A stretch of DNA of 18,303 nucleotides from CAZBBC01 sp964489835 (GTDB lineage Bacteria > Calditrichota > Calditrichia > JAJRVZ01): assembly GCA_964489835.1 (NCBI GenBank), contig CAZBBC010000096.1:1-18303 (forward strand), in the 5' to 3' direction. Under the pieces are notes generated by a model that was not told the DNA's origin, ran no database searches, and saw only the letters and a program-made list of their open reading frames with translations. Below, piece by piece: positions 17,351-18,303 of this stretch. How positions within the stretch are numbered: position 1 is the first letter of the stretch; every line of letters starts with the position of its first letter. The position numbers and the translations under genes were made by a program.

Positions 17351-17643
17351 ATGCGTACAAAAAATTACTATCTTTATATGCTTGCAAGTAAGAAAAATGG
17401 AACACTTTATGTAGGAATTACAAATAACCTGCTGAGAAGAGTATATGAGCACAAGAATGATTTGTTGGGGGGATTCACGAGGAAGTACAATGTGAAAATA
17501 TTAGTATATTACGAGGTCCACCAAGATATATATCAAGCAATTTTAGAGAAAAACGTATTAAGAAATGGAAACGACAATGGAAGATAAATTTGATAGAAAA
17601 GAATAATCCCGAATGGAAGGATTTATTTAATGAGTTATGTTAA
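17351..17643 (+). pseudogene. Small GIY-YIG nuclease-domain protein, disrupted by a frameshift
   Basis: From ATG 17351, the frame encodes the typical start of single-domain GIY-YIG proteins: YYLYMLASKKNGTLYVGIT, then NNLLRRVYEHK (the Arg helix), then GFTRKYNVKILVYYE. The open frame ends early at 17587 after a C-terminus (NVLRNGNDNGR) that does not fit the family. Shifting frame by one base near 17541-17548 restores the normal ending: REKRIKKWKRQWKINLIEKN, then NPEWKDLFNEL, to a stop at 17641-17643. The gene therefore lost one base in the TTTTAGAG region, or the sequence has an error there. The intact length would be about 97 residues, normal for the family. It sits between two perfect inverted palindromes, as a guest between the RND-ABC gene and the permease gene. 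Confidence 0.85.
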
Positions 17644-17646
17644 AGT

Positions 17647-17670
17647 GGATTCCTGCCTTCGCAGGAATGA
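17647..17670 (-). repeat. Right palindrome flanking the GIY-YIG pseudogene
   Basis: Exact reverse complement of 17290-17313, with hairpin ATTCCTGC-CTTC-GCAGGAAT (17649-17668). It begins four bases after the restored stop codon of the pseudogene. Confidence 0.85.
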
Positions 17671-17709
17671 AAAAACGAGATGCAAATTAATAATGTAGGA
17701 ATACTATTT

Positions 17710-17714
17710 GAGGT
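17710..17714 (+). promoter_or_regulatory. Ribosome binding site supporting a TTG start at 17722
   Basis: GAGGT with a 7-nt spacer before TTG 17722. No ATG is available in frame near the N-terminus: the first in-frame ATG comes only after the first two hydrophobic helices. Confidence 0.6.
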
Positions 17715-17721
17715 AATAATA

Positions 17722-18303
17722 TTGAAGTTGGATATATATAATAAATTCATTCTTGGCAAACAGCTGATCAGCTACAACCTGAAAATAATCTTTGCCAATA
17801 AATTTTTATATTTTTTACTCGCTTCCCTGGCAATTTTTATCCTGGTTACAGTGATCAACCTTTTTGATACCGAGTGGTATCCCAATCAGGCAACTGTTTA
17901 TTATTTATTGCTTATTCCCGGATTATTATTAATCTTTTATCCCAGTACCTTTGGTATTCAGAATGATATGGACTCCCGGATGATTGAAATGTTATTCGGT
18001 ATTCCTAATTACCGCTACAAGGTCTGGCTGGTGCGGTTTGCTATAATTTATCTGATGGTATGGGGAATGCTTTTTTTGTTAAGTATTTTAAGCTATGTAA
18101 CATTGGTTCCTGTCTCTGTGATCGGCATGCCGCTTCAATTAATGTTTCCCATATTTTTTCTGGGCGCGCTGGGTTTTATGTTTTCCACCGTTATTCGTAA
18201 TGGCAATGGTACGGCAGCCGTGATGGTTATTATCGGGCTCGTGGTATGGATATCCAGCGGCATATTCGGTGAAAGCGAATGGAATATCTTTTTAAATCCT
18301 TTC
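17722..18303 (+). CDS. ABC-2-type permease, N-terminal part (runs off the window)
   Basis: 194 codons open from TTG 17722 to the window edge. This gene starts with a short cytoplasmic stretch (KLDIYNKFILGKQLISYNLK), then hydrophobic helices at about 30-45, 60-76, 107-130, 137-155 and 160-180. Between the second and third helices lies STFGIQNDMDSRMIEMLFGI followed by PNYRYKVWLVRF, the layout of ABC-2 export permeases, where a cytoplasmic coupling segment (here ending in an E-M-L-F-G-I-P-type turn) meets the ATPase. It lacks an ATPase gene of its own nearby other than the ATPase domain fused to the RND pump just upstream, so that domain is its likely energy source. It may be followed by further parts such as an ectodomain, outside the window. 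Confidence 0.85.
   Translation, partial: MKLDIYNKFILGKQLISYNLKIIFANKFLYFLLASLAIFILVTVINLFDTEWYPNQATVYYLLLIPGLLLIFYPSTFGIQNDMDSRMIEMLFGIPNYRYKVWLVRFAIIYLMVWGMLFLLSILSYVTLVPVSVIGMPLQLMFPIFFLGALGFMFSTVIRNGNGTAAVMVIIGLVVWISSGIFGESEWNIFLNPF

Noticed and set aside
17202..17414. A 70-codon plus-strand frame spanning the left palindrome
   Set aside because: It begins inside the RND-ABC gene, runs through a non-coding repeat (giving the usual VIPAKAGIQ translation of that palindrome) and overlaps the GIY-YIG gene in another frame.
17722..18303. The final permease considered as the second half of the RND-ABC gene interrupted by the GIY-YIG unit
   Set aside because: The hybrid protein ends with the same C-terminal ATPase accessory region as its paralogue and a normal stop, and the permease has its own ribosome binding site and start.

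Overview
The window looks like a chromosomal segment of a Gram-negative bacterium with moderate to low GC, most plausibly in the FCB group (Calditrichota, Ignavibacteria, Marinimicrobia or KSB1-like lineages). Reasons: the genes encode TolC-type outer-membrane channels and tripartite efflux parts; the permease/M1-peptidase fusion and golvesin-like domain are typical of that group; the partial secreted protein at the left edge resembles the N-terminus of SUMF1-type proteins of these lineages; and the gaps are full of palindromic interspersed repeats. The taxonomic placement is inference.

Layout. 1-156 (minus): start of a secreted protein that runs off the left edge. 157-1417: a repeat-rich gap holding an attC-like structured sequence, one dispersed repeat and a 175-bp near-palindrome. 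1418-1804: a small LTxxQ (Spy/CpxP-like) probable lipoprotein. 2010-2933: an ABC ATPase, followed with a 3-nt overlap by a 1126-residue fusion (2930-6310) of ABC-2 permease, M1-aminopeptidase-like ectodomain without the zinc motif, and C-terminal golvesin-like domain, followed with a 1-nt overlap by a TolC-family channel (start at 6310 or 6328). After a 326-bp repeat-filled gap come a membrane fusion lipoprotein (8145-9194) and an RND pump (9194-12277), overlapping by 1 nt. After another repeat gap comes a 1563-residue protein (12545-17236): a complete RND pump fused to extra membrane helices and an ABC ATPase. A small GIY-YIG pseudogene lies between two perfect inverted palindromes (17290-17670), and the window ends inside an ABC-2 permease gene (17722 onwards).

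All genes from 1418 onwards lie on the plus strand. They form what appears to be one envelope-transport locus in which parts of ABC (ATP-driven) and RND (proton-driven) systems are interleaved: ATPase, permease fusion, outer-membrane channel, adaptor, RND pump, RND-ABC hybrid, permease. The TolC channel, the adaptor and one or both RND proteins could form a tripartite efflux machine. The ATPase domain of the hybrid probably serves the downstream ABC-2 permease, which would place an RND pump and an ABC transporter in one physical complex.

The most unusual feature is that hybrid. Its ABC domain appears to be split: the first beta strand and A-loop-like tyrosine (about residues 1098-1109) are separated from the rest of the nucleotide-binding domain (from about 1291) by some 180 residues carrying about four hydrophobic helices. 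No substrate can be deduced from the sequence.
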